From assembly GCA_034189035.1 (NCBI GenBank), contig JAXHVA010000049.1, positions 1-31,275 on the forward strand: a stretch of 31,275 nucleotides of DNA, in the 5' to 3' direction. Shown here in pieces: positions 19,211-27,804 of this stretch. How positions within the stretch are numbered: position 1 is the stretch's first letter; each line of letters begins with the position of its first letter. The stretch comes from JAUXFK01 sp034189035 (GTDB lineage: Bacteria > Desulfobacterota > UBA8473). The translations under genes and the position numbers were made by a program. The notes beneath the pieces were generated by a model that was not told the DNA's origin, did not search any database, and saw only the letters and a list, made by a program, of their open reading frames with translations.

Positions 19211-19693
19211 CTATACAGCAGTCAGGGAAACAATAAGGCTTTTCAATTCCTCGATGTCAGTTTCATCAGGATGGCCAACAGCTGCCGGTGCATCGACAAT
19301 CCAAACCGGTGGTTTGGGTTTTGCTTGAGCATGCTCAATAATCTTGGGATCCACCTCTCCTTGACAGCTATATGAACCCACTACTTTTGCCTTAAAAGCC
19401 AGTTCCTTCGCATAATTCATCGCATTAAGAGCGTGTTCAGAGCCGCCAGCCGCTCCATGTGTAGCAAATAGAAACAGGGATTTCCCTTTAATCCTTGGCA
19501 GATATTCCAGGGACATAGGATCGGGTTTTCCAGCCTTTAACCAAAATCCCATAGCGATAAAGTCCCAATCTGAAGGGTCAAGGGCATCACTAATGGGACA
19601 AATCTTCTTTTCCCCTGTTAATGCCCTATACACAGTTTCCGCCAATTTACGGGTGTTGCCTGTCTGACTTGAATAGACTACTAATGATCTCAT
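19211..19693 (-). CDS. Flavodoxin-family protein
   Basis: A 160-residue protein. The N-terminal VVYSSQTGNTRKLAE is the FMN phosphate-binding loop of flavodoxins. Strands continue through DFIAMGFWLKAGKPD and SLFLFATHGAAGGSEHA, an FMN-contact loop. It resembles short flavodoxin-like proteins annotated as the BilS type, but that label is uncertain. The segment VGSYSCQGEVDPKI is typical of this subgroup. It probably carries electrons in the cytoplasm. It starts at 19693, behind a GGAGGGGGAT ribosome site and 18 nt after the J-domain gene. Confidence 0.82.
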   Translation of the reverse strand: MRSLVVYSSQTGNTRKLAETVYRALTGEKKICPISDALDPSDWDFIAMGFWLKAGKPDPMSLEYLPRIKGKSLFLFATHGAAGGSEHALNAMNYAKELAFKAKVVGSYSCQGEVDPKIIEHAQAKPKPPVWIVDAPAAVGHPDETDIEELKSLIVSLTAV

Positions 19694-19711
19694 AATATCC
19701 CCCTCCTCTAA

Positions 19712-20368
19712 TCAATCTTCAACTAAACTTACCTTTAAATACAGGTTGCCTCTCATCTCTTTATAACTGTCTTTTCCTTTGAGAGAGACTTTTAATAGAG
19801 TACCGTTCTCCACACCAGGGGGTATGCTAATTACCATCCTTTCTTTTTCCCTTCCTTTCCTTAAAAAAAACTCTATTTCACTCCCGTAAAGAGCCTCTGA
19901 AAAAGTCAATGATATATCGTAAACAAGGTCAATCGCATGATGGATATTTCTACTCTGAAAATTAGATGAATATTCATCCATAAACCTTTTTTTGAAAGCC
20001 CCTGTCTTCCTTTTACCACATCCCATACCGCCCCTTCTGCAAAAAGACCTGCTGGATGAATGCCTATTAGAGCTGAGGTCAAAATGCTTTAATATATCCT
20101 CAAAGTCGAATCCCTCAAAGACATCCTCCGCACTATGCCTGAACCTAAATTTCGTAAATTCAGATAGATCATTCTCTTCTTTTCTTTTTCTATCACTCAA
20201 GAAGGCATAGGCCTCTCCAACCTCTTTGAACCTCTTCTCCGCCTCTTTACTACCGTTATTTTTATCAGGATGATAAAGGAAGGCCAACCTTCGATATGCC
20301 TTTTTTATTTCCTCTCCCGTACTATCCTTTTTTACTCCTAATATCTTGTAATAGTCCTTCTTATACAT
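19712..20368 (-). CDS. J-domain protein, short CbpA/DnaJ-like
   Basis: A 218-residue co-chaperone. The N-terminal J domain (DYYKILGVKKDSTGEEIKKA) has the HPD motif at residues 33-35 (YHPDKNNGS). The middle is Ser/Arg rich. The C-terminal part (IHHAIDLVYDISLTFSEAL, ISIPPGVENGTLLKVS) looks like one DnaJ C-terminal substrate-binding lobe. The zinc-finger repeats and second lobe of full DnaJ are missing, so it is a specialised partner of DnaK, not the main DnaJ. Its start overlaps the coaE stop by 8 nt, so the two are translationally coupled. Confidence 0.85.
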   Translation of the reverse strand: MYKKDYYKILGVKKDSTGEEIKKAYRRLAFLYHPDKNNGSKEAEKRFKEVGEAYAFLSDRKRKEENDLSEFTKFRFRHSAEDVFEGFDFEDILKHFDLSSNRHSSSRSFCRRGGMGCGKRKTGAFKKRFMDEYSSNFQSRNIHHAIDLVYDISLTFSEALYGSEIEFFLRKGREKERMVISIPPGVENGTLLKVSLKGKDSYKEMRGNLYLKVSLVED

Positions 20369-20969
20369 GACCTTCTTCCGAGACTATTTTATTATAGATT
20401 TCTTTTACCTGTCTTCTTGTCTCCTCCATCGACCCATCGTTATAGATAACGAAATCGGCAAACTTCAGCTTCTCTTCCATAGAAAGCTGAGAAGCGATTC
20501 TCTTCTTTGCATCTTCTTTGCTAAGGCCTCGTTTTCCCAATCGTTTTATCTGATTGTCTTCAGTTGCGCAAACCACAACTGCCTTGTTAACCAGCATATT
20601 CTTAGATTCAGCCGTTAGCAAGGGTATCTCTTTTACTATTATTGCATTGGGATCCTCGCTCTTTATCTTTTGAACCAATCTTGCATCTTCTTTGAATATC
20701 TCAGGATGAACGATCTGATTCAGCTTTTGTAATTCTTCAGGCCTATTAAAGACCAACTGTCCCAAAATCTCTCGATTGATTGTCTGGTCTTCATTTAAGA
20801 CCTCTCTTCCAAAATGTTCCACAACACCTTTCCACGCATTCATCTGTGGCCGCATTACTTCATGGCCAATAACGTCCCAATCTATCAGGTGTGCTCCCAA
20901 ATCTATGAAAAACTTCGTAACCGTACTTTTACCGGATGCAATACTGCCGGTGATACCTATAATAGTCAT
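20361..20969 (-). CDS. coaE: Dephospho-CoA kinase
   Basis: The last enzyme of CoA synthesis, which phosphorylates the 3'-OH of dephospho-CoA using ATP. It is about 202 residues, the normal length. The P-loop GSIASGKST lies at residues 8-16 and is followed by LIDWDVIGHEVMRP and IVKEIPLLTAESKN, both standard for CoaE. The RLGKRGLSKEDAKKRIASQ lid region is intact. I chose the ATG at 20969, with GAGG 10 nt upstream, over the TTG at 20978. It overlaps the J-domain gene by 8 nt. The company of CoA-disulfide reductase-like genes is suggestive but not proof of a shared role. Confidence 0.93.
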   Translation of the reverse strand: MTIIGITGSIASGKSTVTKFFIDLGAHLIDWDVIGHEVMRPQMNAWKGVVEHFGREVLNEDQTINREILGQLVFNRPEELQKLNQIVHPEIFKEDARLVQKIKSEDPNAIIVKEIPLLTAESKNMLVNKAVVVCATEDNQIKRLGKRGLSKEDAKKRIASQLSMEEKLKFADFVIYNDGSMEETRRQVKEIYNKIVSEEGHV

Positions 20970-21028
20970 TTTATACAAACCTCAATAAAAGTAACACTAT
21001 AGCACTGATCAATTTCAGTTCAATTTGG

Positions 21029-22366
21029 CTATAGGTTAATTATCGCCTCTTCCGCGGCATTGACAAGCTGATATAATATCGGTGAAGCGGTGAGAGCCGG
21101 TTGGGTCCCCATCTGAAAAATGGCCATATCTTCTGCAGTCATTCCATTGTAAATACAACTACTAACAGTATTAATAAGCTCTCCCCCACTTTTGGCGCCT
21201 GAGATCTGGCCTCCAAGTATTATGCCAGTGTCTCTTTCAAAGACAAGCTTCACTTTCATTTTTTCTGCTTCGGGCATCCCTCCCGGGTGACGGTTAATCG
21301 CCTCTGCCTCTCCAATGACAATATTGTATCCTTTCTCTTTAGCAGCACGTTCTGTTAGTCCAGCAACTGCAAAGCAAATTGGTCCCAGAGCAGTTGAAAA
21401 GACACCGATCACCCCTCGGTTTGCCCTTTGTATCTCAAACAGATTCGCCCCGACAATGCGAGCCTCCATGCTAGCTGGGGCGCCAAGCTTGAGGTTGGAC
21501 GGTTTACCGTCAAAAAAGGACACCTTTTCTGTGCAGTCACCGCAAGCAAAGATATTTTCATCGCTGGTCTGCATATAACGATTCACCTGAATACTCTTTG
21601 TGGGTCCTATTTCCAGACCGGCTTTTTCTGCAAGTATTGTGTCAGGAGTAACCCCGATACCAAGAAATACTGCATCTGCTCTCAGTTTTTCACCACTTGT
21701 AAGTTTGACCCCGTCGACGTTGTCATTTCCCAAAAGCATTTCAACCTTTTGAGAAGTTAAAATATCAATTCCTCTTTCTTGCAACAAATTTTCGGCCATA
21801 ATACAAAGGTCTTCATCGTATGCCAACATTAAACAATGGGGAAGCATCTCCACCAATTTTACATTAATAGCCCGGCTCTTTTTGCATTCATCAGCAAACT
21901 CCACCCCGATAAAACCACCACCTACAATGACAAGGTCTGAAGTTACTTTTAGCCTATCCAGGAATTCTCTCAGGTGAAAAACATCTTTTTTACCGGCAAA
22001 GACATTCTTTTTATCTACACCTGGAATAGGGGGTACAATTGGAATGGATCCTGTTGCGATTACAAGCTTATCATATACCATCTCTTCTCCCTTTGCAGTG
22101 GAAAGACACTTGGCTCCAGGATCAATACCAGTAACTTCATCGATCATCACCTCTACTCTATTTTTTTCATATACCGCTTCAGACAAAAAGTTTTTATCCA
22201 CACTTCCCACTGTCCCAAAGATATAAGGTATGCCACAGGGAACGAGGGCATGTTCTTCTTTCCTGATCAACAAGATACTCTTTTCAGGATAATGTCTCCG
22301 ACAGGTAATCGCGCTAACCATTCCTCCAATACTTCCGCCAATAATAACGGCATCATGCTTCTTCAT
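21029..22366 (-). CDS. FAD/NAD(P)-dependent disulfide oxidoreductase (CoA-disulfide reductase/NADH oxidase-like), Cys type 2
   Basis: A 445-residue paralog of the other two oxidoreductases here. The FAD motif is AVIIGGSIGGMVSAI, and the single redox cysteine is C44 in ALVPCGIPYIFG. The NAD(P) fold is DLVIVGGGFIGVEFADE, the second FAD motif is ACGDCTEKV, and the C-terminal dimer domain includes NRHPGGMPEAEKMK. The cysteine neighbourhood (LVPCGIP) differs from paralog 1 (SACGMP), so the substrates probably differ. It lies 39 nt downstream of the selenocysteine-type paralog, with a GGGGGAGG ribosome site, and is almost surely in the same operon. It is a cytoplasmic flavoenzyme whose substrate is not determinable from sequence. 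Confidence 0.87.
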   Translation of the reverse strand: MKKHDAVIIGGSIGGMVSAITCRRHYPEKSILLIRKEEHALVPCGIPYIFGTVGSVDKNFLSEAVYEKNRVEVMIDEVTGIDPGAKCLSTAKGEEMVYDKLVIATGSIPIVPPIPGVDKKNVFAGKKDVFHLREFLDRLKVTSDLVIVGGGFIGVEFADECKKSRAINVKLVEMLPHCLMLAYDEDLCIMAENLLQERGIDILTSQKVEMLLGNDNVDGVKLTSGEKLRADAVFLGIGVTPDTILAEKAGLEIGPTKSIQVNRYMQTSDENIFACGDCTEKVSFFDGKPSNLKLGAPASMEARIVGANLFEIQRANRGVIGVFSTALGPICFAVAGLTERAAKEKGYNIVIGEAEAINRHPGGMPEAEKMKVKLVFERDTGIILGGQISGAKSGGELINTVSSCIYNGMTAEDMAIFQMGTQPALTASPILYQLVNAAEEAIINL

Positions 22367-22405
22367 CCTCTGCCTCCCCCTTTGCTATTTTTCGGACATC
22401 TCATC

Positions 22406-23764
22406 TTAATTCGTCCCTTTAACTTTTTGAAGCGCCTGCTCTGCAGCCAAAGCAATTGGCTCTCTGCTGGGTTCTGAAGATAGATCAGGATAACCGGTAG
22501 CCATAAAAGTGGTTAAATCAAAAATAGTCGCTTTACCTAAGATTAGAGCAGTTAATGTATCAACCTCTTTAACTGGCATCTCACTATCGCCAAAAATCTG
22601 CCCTCCAATCAATTTATGGTTTCTTTTATCAAAAACAAGCTTCATGGTAAAAGGCTTAACACCTGGCAGCATTTTATGTATATTACTTGAGTCAACAGTA
22701 CTACCGATGGGTTCAATATCTTCCTCTTGTGCCCCTACTTCGGTCAAACCCACCGAAGCAATAGATTTATCAAAAAGTTTTACTGCCAAGCTCCTGAATA
22801 CTCCAGGAAACTTAATATCATACCCTGCTAATCTCTTGGCTACCAATCTTCCCTGGATAACCGCCGGGGATCTAGTTCGTCCGGCAACAGGCTTTTTTGT
22901 AATAAAACATTCCTTTTCAACGCAGTCCCCCGCAGCAAAGACATCCGGAACGGAAGTTTCCATGTATGGATTAACCTTGATTCCAAAGCGACCTACTTCT
23001 AATCCTATACTTTCTGCTAACTCCAAATTTGTTTTCACTCCCATTGAAACAATAACCATTTCGGTATCTAGCTTCTCCGCCGACGTTAGCTCAACTCCAC
23101 TCACATTTTCTTCTTTGCCCAATATTCGTGTTACATTTTCTCCTAATTTCAGCTTGATTCCTTTTTCGATAAGATACTCTTCTACTCTTGTGGAAAACTC
23201 AGGATCCAGCGCCGTCCTGAGCGCACGAGACCTGATAATTAACGTAATATCCAAGGATGATTTTGTTTTACGCAGGAGCGTTGCTAACTCCAGGGCTATT
23301 GACCCTGCTCCCAAAACAGTCAATTTTTTAATATTTTTCTCTTCTAAGTAGTTCTTTATTTTAAGGGCATCCGACGTATCTCTCAAGGTGAGCACCCCTT
23401 CGAGATCCCTTCCTTCAATAGAGGGAATTACGGGGCTTGCCCCAGTTGCGATTAATAGTTTATCGTATGGAAGTATACTGCCATCCTCCAAAGTGACAAA
23501 CTTTTTTTCAGTATCCACAGCCGTGGCCCTAGCAATTAGAGAATTGATTCTCCTGTCCTGGAAAAAGATCTTGTCAGGATTAGCAATGGATTCAAGAGTG
23601 ACCAAACCGGCCACTGCATGAGGCAAAGCTCATCTGACGATGAAAGAAGGTTCTGCACGAATGACGGTAACGTCTAATTCGGGCCTTAACCTCTTTGACA
23701 ATATAGCTGCCGGCCCACCTGCTCCCCCACACCCAATAACAACAAACCTCTCTTTTTTCTCCAT
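22406..23764 (-). CDS. FAD/NAD(P)-dependent disulfide oxidoreductase with selenocysteine (UGA) at the redox site
   Basis: A full reading of 452 residues from the ATG at 23764, which has a strong AGGAGGG ribosome site, to the stop at 22406. Codon 45 (23630-23632) is TGA. It sits in SFIVR-U-ALPHAVAGL, exactly where the paralogs at 17224-18564 and 21029-22366 have redox cysteines C42 and C44. The FAD motif VVIGCGGAGGPAA lies before the TGA. The NAD(P) motif LTVLGAGSIALELA and FAGGDCVEK-like AAGDCVEKE lie after it, so readthrough is needed for a working enzyme. A stem-loop follows the TGA at the proper spacing (23597-23615). Selenocysteine should give a more reactive redox residue. The alternative is a nonsense mutation, but roughly 400 clean codons follow. 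Ordinary gene callers would start it at a TTG near 23626 and lose the FAD site. Confidence 0.85.
23597..23615 (-). promoter_or_regulatory. Candidate bacterial SECIS stem-loop, oxidoreductase gene
   Basis: On the minus strand AGTGGCC (23615-23609) pairs with GGTCACT (23603-23597), 7 bp with one G-U, closing the loop GGTTT. The loop begins 21 nt after the UGA at 23630-23632. Stem length, loop length, G-plus-U loop and distance are almost identical to the element at 8410-8428, although the coding contexts are unrelated. Confidence 0.7.
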
Positions 23765-23800
23765 ACGAACCCTCCTCTTATTGATTTGAAACTCCAGTTC

Positions 23801-24310
23801 CTAATCTGTCTTCTTTTTTATCCTCTTCATTTTTCTCTTTTCCCTTATCATCTTCGTATCCTGATACATATCTTCATATGCCGTCTTCATTGCATCTTCA
23901 AATGTGGCAAGCCTGCCGCCGTTTTCTCTTACAAACCTCTTTGCATCTCCCTCTCTCTCAAATGCCCACTTTGCCCTTGTTGTCATAACGCCCAGCTTAT
24001 TTCCGCCGATTGTCCAGAAAGCCTTTTCAGCATCAATTAGCTTTTTTGTGTTGTAATCTCCGACCTTTATCGCCTTTGGTGTTTTATCGATTTTGAGGGC
24101 AAATTCAACCCCTGCACAGTGTATACTACATAAACCTTCTGTTGTCCCGTCTTCGTATTCTATATACATCCTGCTGTGAGCATACTTCTCAAGAATCATC
24201 CCACAGTATTTACATACAAAATGTTTTGTATCTTCCTTTGCAAAAGCCAAATCGCTCAGTGAAAGACACAACACCATTAAGATAACAAATAAAAACGAAA
24301 TCTTCTTCAT
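23801..24310 (-). CDS. NosL-like exported protein 2
   Basis: A 169-residue protein with a signal peptide (hydrophobic to about residue 24, LAFA then KEDT). The mature part starts with HFVCKYCGMILEKYAHSRMY. It then has TTEGLCSIHCAGVEFAL and GDYNTKKLIDAEKAFWTIGG, the layout of NosL copper-binding lipoproteins: a CxxCGM site and a second Cys pair. There is no lipobox Cys, so it is probably periplasmic rather than lipidated. The C-terminal tail is very basic (KRKMKRIKKK). It probably delivers or holds copper or another thiophilic metal. It sits next to a second NosL-like gene and an ABC transporter, and just upstream of the selenocysteine oxidoreductase. Confidence 0.8.
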   Translation of the reverse strand: MKKISFLFVILMVLCLSLSDLAFAKEDTKHFVCKYCGMILEKYAHSRMYIEYEDGTTEGLCSIHCAGVEFALKIDKTPKAIKVGDYNTKKLIDAEKAFWTIGGNKLGVMTTRAKWAFEREGDAKRFVRENGGRLATFEDAMKTAYEDMYQDTKMIREKRKMKRIKKKTD

Positions 24311-24376
24311 AATCGATCCTCCTGAACTGTTAATAGCTTATTGCCCATAGAGAAGCCCCTTAAAGATACGCACCGG

Positions 24377-24847
24377 TTATTTATGGGCCTGTGTATATTT
24401 CCATATTCCTTCCCAATCCAATACCCTTCCTCCATAGACCTCTTGAAATGTCTCGGCTGTTTCTTGAGCAGAAAAGACAAGCATAAACGGGACCATTGAG
24501 CCCTTTGGACGCAGTCTACTTTCTACCAGATAAAAGGCCTTTCTCGCATCGATCATATCCCCGCTGTCATATTTATGGGTAACCGTATTATAATCACGAA
24601 CCATAATAGAATCGATCTTACCCCCCTTTATCCTTGCCTTTAAAAGAACCAGGCAGTGCAAACAACAGAAAGAATACTCTCCGGAAGGGACTTCTTTAGT
24701 GCCTTCGGTTATCTGAACCGTAAACTTTGTTTCGCTTTTTTGCGTGTCCATCCCACACATAATACATCGCTCAACAGCAAAGGCCAGAAAACATGGAAAA
24801 AGAATAAAACCAATAGTAAACATTATAATTCCTGTGCTTTTCATCAT
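24377..24847 (-). CDS. NosL-like exported protein 1
   Basis: A 156-residue protein with a signal peptide (to FLAFA at about residue 24). CIMCGMD immediately follows, then YSFCCLHCLVLLKARI, VRDYNTVTHKYDSGDMIDAR and a C-terminal FSAQETAETFQEVYGG. This is the NosL pattern of CxxCGM plus a second Cys cluster (here CCxxC), a D-Y-N-T strand and an F-xx-x-E-A terminal motif. It probably binds copper or a similar metal in the periplasm. Together with 23801-24310 it gives two divergent NosL proteins in tandem. It lies 35 nt downstream of the membrane protein gene, so it is likely in the same operon. Confidence 0.78.
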   Translation of the reverse strand: MMKSTGIIMFTIGFILFPCFLAFAVERCIMCGMDTQKSETKFTVQITEGTKEVPSGEYSFCCLHCLVLLKARIKGGKIDSIMVRDYNTVTHKYDSGDMIDARKAFYLVESRLRPKGSMVPFMLVFSAQETAETFQEVYGGRVLDWEGIWKYTQAHK

Positions 24848-24882
24848 TTTTCAAATCCTTGCTTTTGAGTTTTTCGATAGAC

Positions 24883-25902
24883 CTATAGAGCCAAAACAAG
24901 GTGTATCGATAAGATAATTAATCCCAAAGAGAGCATAGTGCCTGAAAATTTCAGCAATATTACCATATTTCCACTCAATACCAGGTTAACTTCCCTGTAT
25001 CTGGTAGAGGAGACAACCCAAAAATATATCAATAACAGGATAAGACCTATGAAAACCATACTGAAAGATACGAGAGCATCCCTTACTTCCTGTCCCAGGC
25101 AAAAGACACAGTGATGAAAGGGAAGTCCCAAAAAGAGCGGACTTATCCTGGTATGAAGAGCAAAAATAAATACAACAAGGGTAACTGCAATTCCAATTGT
25201 TTCAGATAGCATGACCGATTTCTTGCCAAACCACCTTCCCCTGCCAGGCAATACACTCCTCTTTTGGGCAATTATGAAATATACGACCTCTCCCAATATC
25301 ACGAGTGCTAGAATATAGAAAAAAACAACCCATACCCATGTAGATTCGGTAACTATATGAAGAATATCTTCTCTTGGGATATCGAATAGCGATGTGCAGC
25401 ATGAAACCTGACGAGGAGGAGTCGAAAAGAAAAAAGAGATGTCGAGTATCGTTTCAGCCATGATAAAGCCCCCCAAGGGAGTCAGAAACATCAGTTTTTG
25501 CTTCATAAAGGGTTGCGTGACCACCTGACGATCTAGTATGTTCAGTATCAGCCAATATCCGTAAAGGGCAGGTAGAATCAATTTAAGACCACTGGCAATA
25601 TAGGAGAAAGGGGCATTGATATTGTGCACTCCCACAAGACACATGGCACCAGGAATCGATACGATCATGCTCTGAAGAGTCCAGAACCATAAAGGCACCA
25701 TCAGAAGCCGCAAGAAGAATCCCAAGGACATGATCGTAATGATCAGATACACCTTCTTTTCCAGGCTATACTGTTCATCAGCCTGGCTTTTGATATCCCA
25801 CTTTTTCCAGATATGAAAGCCACTCAATGCAGCAGTTAGCCCTACGATAACCGACAGAGCTGAACAGACTAGATATGTTACGATATAGCTGTTCAGAATC
25901 AT
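24883..25902 (-). CDS. Polytopic membrane protein with CC and HHCxFC motifs
   Basis: A 339-residue integral membrane protein with about eight hydrophobic segments, for example YLVCSALSVIVGLTAALSGF and VWVVFFYILALVILGEVVYF. Two loops carry thiol motifs: QVSCCTSLFD between segments 4 and 5, and HHCVFCLGQE before segment 7. I do not know a functional name. Such proteins recur beside NosL and MacB-like ABC genes, so a role in metal or thiol transport or sensing across the membrane is plausible but inferred. It lies 24 nt downstream of the ABC ATPase gene, in the same operon. Confidence 0.7.
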   Translation of the reverse strand: MILNSYIVTYLVCSALSVIVGLTAALSGFHIWKKWDIKSQADEQYSLEKKVYLIITIMSLGFFLRLLMVPLWFWTLQSMIVSIPGAMCLVGVHNINAPFSYIASGLKLILPALYGYWLILNILDRQVVTQPFMKQKLMFLTPLGGFIMAETILDISFFFSTPPRQVSCCTSLFDIPREDILHIVTESTWVWVVFFYILALVILGEVVYFIIAQKRSVLPGRGRWFGKKSVMLSETIGIAVTLVVFIFALHTRISPLFLGLPFHHCVFCLGQEVRDALVSFSMVFIGLILLLIYFWVVSSTRYREVNLVLSGNMVILLKFSGTMLSLGLIILSIHLVLAL

Positions 25903-25926
25903 GGTCTGTTACTCCAGTCTTTTACA

Positions 25927-26592
25927 TCAAGATACCCGACCCGATTCAAAGTACACTGTATTATCCACAAGGTGGGCCATATGTTTCTGTGAATCGTGAG
26001 ATGATACGATAATCGTCTTTCCCCTTCTCTTCAGTTTCTCAAGAATATCAACGACAATTGTGACATGTCGCATGTCTATATTGGAGAGGGGTTCATCGGC
26101 CAGAATAATCTCAGGGTCATTGATGAGTGCCCGGGCAATTGCAACACGCTGCTGCTCCCCTCCGCTTAATTCATTGACCATAAAGTCTACCCTAGTTTCA
26201 AGGCTCATCTCTTCCAGGAGTCCCATAGCCCTTTCTTTTCTTGCACTCTCTGAAACCCCTAGTGGTAAAAGAGGAAAAGAAACATTTTCCCAGGCTGTAT
26301 ATCCTGAAATAAGGTTGAATTGCTGAAAGATAATACCAATCTTCTCTCTCCTTAAAGATGAAAGAAAATGATCGGGGAAGTGTGACACCTCCTGGTTTGC
26401 CAGCCATAGCCTCCCGCTCGTAATTCGGGTCAAAAGGCCAATGATATTCAGAAGGGTGGTCTTGCCGGATCCGGAGGGACCACTTAGTATCACAAATTCG
26501 CCACTTTTAATCTCAAGAGAGACATTGTCTAGGGCGTTGACCCTTACTTTGCCGGATTCGTATTTTTTCGACACATTTTCTACCTTAATCAT
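25927..26592 (-). CDS. ABC transporter ATPase, LolD/MacB type
   Basis: A 221-residue nucleotide-binding subunit. Walker A is GPSGSGKTT at residues 38-46, the Q-loop region is IGIIFQQFNLISGY, the signature LSGGEQQR is near 140-147, Walker B is IILADEP near 160-167, and the switch His is in VSSHDSQK. The family couples ATP hydrolysis to mechanotransmission through FtsX/MacB-type permeases for lipoprotein or small-molecule export, not uptake. It pairs with the permease upstream (26614-27804, 21 nt away). The setting with NosL suggests a role in periplasmic metalloprotein assembly. Confidence 0.92.
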   Translation of the reverse strand: MIKVENVSKKYESGKVRVNALDNVSLEIKSGEFVILSGPSGSGKTTLLNIIGLLTRITSGRLWLANQEVSHFPDHFLSSLRREKIGIIFQQFNLISGYTAWENVSFPLLPLGVSESARKERAMGLLEEMSLETRVDFMVNELSGGEQQRVAIARALINDPEIILADEPLSNIDMRHVTIVVDILEKLKRRGKTIIVSSHDSQKHMAHLVDNTVYFESGRVS

Positions 26593-26613
26593 AAAAAACC
26601 TGCGGAAAACCCC

Positions 26614-27804
26614 TTAGCTCCTTATCGCCTCATCAGGATCAATAATGCCTGCCAACCAAGCAGGGATCATACTCACACCCATAAGTGGTACAACACCCAA
26701 AATAAAGAGAAGCACAAGGGATTGAAAATCACAATGAACAGGAACAGGAAACTTCGGATATATACTGGCACACCCTAAACAATAGCCGGATATCCCCGGT
26801 GTACCCATAAGGGCATAGATAAAACCCGATAGAACGCCTATTGATGTCCCTATAAGCCCAAGCATCAGACTCTCCATCATTCTCATCTCAATAATTTCGC
26901 CGGTTTGCCACCCAATGGCTTTTAATATCCCGATTTCTTTGCTCACATCCACGCTGATATGTGCTGACTGGGCCCAAACCAAAAGAAGGACAGTTACCAG
27001 CAAGATGAGCCACATTGCCTGAAAAGTCCCTCCACGTCGTCCAAACGCCTCTTTCACTAAATCGGTCAGAGCCCCTCTGGTCAAAACACGCGTATTCTTA
27101 AAGAGTCTGGTAATCTCCCACGCTACCAGGTCCGCGTTTTCGGGAGCGTCTGTATAGACGAGCATATCCGATGCCTCATCTTCACTATAATCAAAGAATA
27201 ACATGGCATCTTCAATAGAGACAATGATCAGGTCAGCACTGTATACCTGAACCGTATTATTAAGGATTCCAATGACCTCAAATTCACCTTTATTTCCGAG
27301 TGTGTCCTCGATTTGAAGTCTATCTCCAATACCAACCCCAAAAATCAAGGCCACCCCATTGCCCAGGACTGCTCTGTTGCGGTCTCCAGGAACCAGAAAA
27401 GTACCAGCCTCGACAGCCCAGGGTAACTTTTCATGATAAATCAACTGGTTGAGATCCAACCCCATCAGAGTATAGGCAACGTCAGTCTCGTCAATTCTGA
27501 GGGGAAGGTATCCCCATACCCTCGGGATTACCTGCCTCACATGGGGAATACTCTCAATCCCTGACTTTATATCGAGGGAGATCTTTCCTATACGGCCAGC
27601 TTCTACCCTCTGAACAGTGACATCCGGCAAGAAGTCCTCGGCTGTCTTCGCGTCCTTTATAAAGCCACCCCTCGTAAAAATCATAAAGGAAGAGGTCGCC
27701 ATAATGAGGATCAGAGGAACCACGATGGCAATAGACTTTGCCTTGTAACGGTGAAGGTTACTCGCAGCCATCAGCAAGAGATTTATGTGCTTTGCAATAA
27801 TCAT
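26614..27804 (-). CDS. ABC transporter permease, MacB/FtsX type
   Basis: A 396-residue permease with the four-helix MacB/LolC layout. TM1 is near residues 25-45 (SIAIVVPLILIMATSSFMIF), followed by a large periplasmic domain. Three C-terminal helices follow: WLILLVTVLLLVWAQS, MLGLIGTSIGVLSGFIYALMG and LVLLFILGVVPLMGVSMIP. The helix-linking EIGILKAIGWQTGEI segment is the usual coupling helix of the FtsX domain. The periplasmic loop after TM3 has a Cys pair (SGYCLGCASIYPKFP). Its start overlaps the preceding gene's stop by 4 nt (ATGA), so they are translationally coupled. Confidence 0.9.
   Translation of the reverse strand: MIIAKHINLLLMAASNLHRYKAKSIAIVVPLILIMATSSFMIFTRGGFIKDAKTAEDFLPDVTVQRVEAGRIGKISLDIKSGIESIPHVRQVIPRVWGYLPLRIDETDVAYTLMGLDLNQLIYHEKLPWAVEAGTFLVPGDRNRAVLGNGVALIFGVGIGDRLQIEDTLGNKGEFEVIGILNNTVQVYSADLIIVSIEDAMLFFDYSEDEASDMLVYTDAPENADLVAWEITRLFKNTRVLTRGALTDLVKEAFGRRGGTFQAMWLILLVTVLLLVWAQSAHISVDVSKEIGILKAIGWQTGEIIEMRMMESLMLGLIGTSIGVLSGFIYALMGTPGISGYCLGCASIYPKFPVPVHCDFQSLVLLFILGVVPLMGVSMIPAWLAGIIDPDEAIRS

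Noticed and set aside
22509..23351. Long plus-strand open frame of 280 codons.
   Set aside because: It lies wholly opposite the selenocysteine oxidoreductase, shows no motifs and has no ribosome site; it is an antisense shadow.
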